This document shows positions 43,148 to 45,143 of a DNA stretch of 45,143 bases, one piece after another (the stretch's first letter is position 1; each line of letters opens with the position of its first letter). The position numbers and the translations under genes are program-made. Source of the stretch: HGM05190 sp964394205 (GTDB taxonomy: Bacteria; Bacteroidota; Bacteroidia; Bacteroidales; Muribaculaceae); the NCBI GenBank assembly GCA_964394205.1, contig CAYMVS010000013.1, positions 1-45,143 on the forward strand, written 5' to 3'. The notes beneath the pieces were generated by a model. It saw only the letters and a program-made list of their open reading frames with translations, made no database searches and was not told the origin of the DNA.

Positions 43148-45012
43148 GAAAAAACATAATCGCGGCTCTCGTCGCGGCAGTCATCCTCCCGGCGGCTATG
43201 CACGGGCAAGGACAAATCGCTTTCAACTACAACACCTCAAACGGTGACATTTTTTACACCGGTCTTGAGGCGCCGGGCACCTACGATATCGCCATACGCG
43301 TCTATGGCAGCAAATACATCGGCAACAAAATTGTTGGCATGGAGGTTCCGGTGCCCTTCAAGGACTCCGATGTGACCGACGCAACGGCCTGGATCTCGAC
43401 AGAACTCGCATTGGCCACCACCGGCGAGAACAACCCCAATGTCACGTCTCAAAGCGCAACCATAGCCGACGGCGTGCTCAAGGTGACATTTGACGAGCCC
43501 TACACGATGACCTCTACCGGGGCATACATCGGCTATACTTTCACCATCCCCGCCGTCATCGATGAGGGCACAGCCTACCCTATAGCCATCGGCCCTTACA
43601 CGAGCAACGCCGGCTTTTTCCTTCACACCGCCGCCAGTACAAACTACATCCGCTGGTCAAACGTGTCATCGGCGGTAGAAGGCAATGTCCCGATGACGGT
43701 CTATCTTGAAGGCGACTATCCTCAGCTCGCCATCGAGGCGTCGGCCGGCTCCCCGTTCTTCACAATCGCGGGAGAGATGAGGCCTGTCGGGGTCACGGTT
43801 AAAAACGTGGGCGCCGAGGCTGTCAATACGATTGACTATACGACGACCATCGGGGAGCTGTCTGTCTCGGGCACATCGGCCGTCTCAACCCCGATTGTCA
43901 ATTACGGCTCGTCACGCGTGTTCCTTGTGAACACCCCGGTGTGCACCGAGCCCAAACCGACAGCCGCAAAAATCGAGATTACCGCCGTCAACGGCACTCA
44001 GCTTGAGACGCCGGTCACGGTTGAAAGCGACCTGAGCGTTTTGGCTTTCGAGACCACCCGCCTGCCTCTTGTCGAGGAATACACCGGCCTGTGGTGTGGC
44101 TACTGTCCCCGAGGCTTTGTCGCCCTCGAGGAGATGAACGAGGCATACGGCCAGGAGTTTGTGGCTCTGGCCTATCACGACTCCGACGACTTGCAAACCA
44201 TGTCGGCCCTCAAGCCCAACACCCCTCCCGGCTACCCCTACTCCTACATAGACCGCTCCTGGGGCAACGACCCGAGCTATATCCCGTCGGTATGGCCCGA
44301 GTACCGTCAGCTTTTCACCCCCGCCAACCTTTCGGTTGACCTGGCATGGACCGACGACACCCATCAGTCGGTTGTGGCGACCTCGACCGTCAATTTTGCC
44401 TACAACATCGACAATGCCAACTATCGCCTGTCGATGGTGCTTGTCGGTGACGAGTTCTATCATGAGGATCTGACCCAGCACAACTATTTCAGCGGCATGA
44501 CCGCACCCGAGGGGAGCAAGCTTTGGGAGATGTTCACAAAGAGCGGCGAGTGGGTGTCGGGGCTCAAGTTCAACGATGTTGTCTTTGCCAACCCCAACAT
44601 CCGTGGCGAGACAAACAGCGTCCCTGCCACTGTCACCTACACCGAGCCTATCACCTACTCAAAGACGTTTGACCTCAACAATGTCAAATGCACATATAGC
44701 GGTGGCGACGTTTTTGAGCGCAACGAGGGTATCGCCCAATATGCCGGTAAACTCCACGCCGTGGTCATCCTGATTGACGGTTCAAACAACAGCGTTGTCA
44801 ACTGTGCCAAGTCGCTGCAAATCGACAACGACTTCGAGCCGGCCGGTATCGGCTCGATCGAGGCTGACTCTCCTTTGGCCACGGTTGTCGCCACGACCTA
44901 CCTTGATTTGCAGGGCCGTCAGGTCGACACACCTGCCGCCGGCCAGCTCTACATCAAGCGTGAGCTTATGAGCGACGGCACTTATCGTCACACAAAGCAG
45001 ATTGTCAAGTAA
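43144..45012 (+). CDS. Large Omp28-like CxxC protein with sorting tail
   Basis: A 622-residue exported protein. Signal peptide about 1-21 (ending PAAMHGQG). Residues 22-185 form a beta-rich domain of no clear family, and 186-300 a CARDB-like region. A thioredoxin/Omp28-like domain follows: LPLVEEYTGLWCGYCPRGFV, with CxxC at Cys318 and Cys321, then FVALAYHDSDDLQTMS and YSYIDRSWG. The tail near 560-622 includes TTYLDLQGRQVD and QLYIKRELMSDGTYRHTKQ. The start overlaps the preceding stop by 4 bp, so translational coupling is likely. It parallels the 1268-residue protein on the other arm, which also joins a CxxC domain to a sorting tail. Confidence 0.83.
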   Translation: MRKNIIAALVAAVILPAAMHGQGQIAFNYNTSNGDIFYTGLEAPGTYDIAIRVYGSKYIGNKIVGMEVPVPFKDSDVTDATAWISTELALATTGENNPNVTSQSATIADGVLKVTFDEPYTMTSTGAYIGYTFTIPAVIDEGTAYPIAIGPYTSNAGFFLHTAASTNYIRWSNVSSAVEGNVPMTVYLEGDYPQLAIEASAGSPFFTIAGEMRPVGVTVKNVGAEAVNTIDYTTTIGELSVSGTSAVSTPIVNYGSSRVFLVNTPVCTEPKPTAAKIEITAVNGTQLETPVTVESDLSVLAFETTRLPLVEEYTGLWCGYCPRGFVALEEMNEAYGQEFVALAYHDSDDLQTMSALKPNTPPGYPYSYIDRSWGNDPSYIPSVWPEYRQLFTPANLSVDLAWTDDTHQSVVATSTVNFAYNIDNANYRLSMVLVGDEFYHEDLTQHNYFSGMTAPEGSKLWEMFTKSGEWVSGLKFNDVVFANPNIRGETNSVPATVTYTEPITYSKTFDLNNVKCTYSGGDVFERNEGIAQYAGKLHAVVILIDGSNNSVVNCAKSLQIDNDFEPAGIGSIEADSPLATVVATTYLDLQGRQVDTPAAGQLYIKRELMSDGTYRHTKQIVK

Positions 45013-45036
45013 CCGACTTTGACTCAACCTAAACGA

Positions 45037-45073
45037 AAGCCGCAGGACGACATCAACATTCGTCCTGCGGCTT
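45037..45073 (+). terminator. Terminator closing the thioredoxin/Omp28 cluster
   Basis: A perfect 14-bp stem, AAGCCGCAGGACGA (45037-45050) with TCGTCCTGCGGCTT (45060-45073), and a 9-nt loop. It lies 24 nt after the stop codon. The remaining 70 bases to the window end show no feature. Confidence 0.85.
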
Positions 45074-45143
45074 GCATTTATATCTAATTACGCGAGTTCG
45101 GGATAAGGAATGCTCTAAAAAAGTTGAATCGGCAGCTTGAAAA

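Overview
The window looks like a chromosomal segment of a GC-rich member of the Bacteroidales. The family Muribaculaceae is my best guess; this is an inference from gene content and base composition, not a database match. Supporting signs are Bacteroidota-type promoters (TAnnTTTG at -7, often with TTTG about 20 nt upstream), weak ribosome binding sites, AT-rich intergenic DNA between GC-rich genes, and typical families: class III fructose-bisphosphatase, OmpP1/FadL-like barrel, DUF6029, Omp28-related lipoprotein, DUF5106, DUF4143 ATPase, and proteins with choice-of-anchor J domains and sorting-type C-terminal tails. I see no tRNA, rRNA, CRISPR array or insertion sequence.

Region 1 (1-8051) starts with the 5' part of malate dehydrogenase on the minus strand. 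It continues rightward with a secreted CE7-type esterase, class III fructose-1,6-bisphosphatase, an unusual secreted Trp/Tyr-rich protein with RPG/RPATTT repeats, a FadL-like outer-membrane protein and a small helix-turn-helix protein. A hairpin-rich stretch without genes follows (8052-8512).

Region 2 (8513-16460) holds two very large secreted modular proteins, each mixing choice-of-anchor J and fibronectin III-like domains and ending in a sorting-type tail. A strong hairpin sits between them.

Region 3 (16512-24351) is a compact eight-gene operon: DUF5106/thioredoxin-like protein, DoxX membrane protein, MnmA, bifunctional nuclease, nucleoside MFS transporter, RsmE, KdsA and a TPR protein. 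It ends at a terminator shared with a convergent GH20 beta-hexosaminidase. Next comes an AT-rich, probably acquired DUF4143 AAA ATPase with a perfect inverted repeat at its predicted transcription start.

Region 4 (28132-39200) is a leftward run of three giant secreted proteins. Two contain in-frame tandem DNA duplications (252-bp and 327-bp periods). The third fuses a propeller-like region, a J domain and an Omp28/thioredoxin-like CxxC domain.

Region 5 (39259-45073) is a divergent rightward cluster: a possible 37-codon ORF, a TlpA-like thioredoxin, a DUF6029 protein, an Omp28-like CxxC lipoprotein, a small tail-bearing protein and a large Omp28-like CxxC protein with a tail, closed by a strong terminator.

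The most interesting theme is that seven proteins in this window end in related sorting-type tails, and the two facing arms around 39.2 kb combine such tails with envelope CxxC proteins. This suggests a linked envelope redox and surface-protein locus. The functional link is inference.
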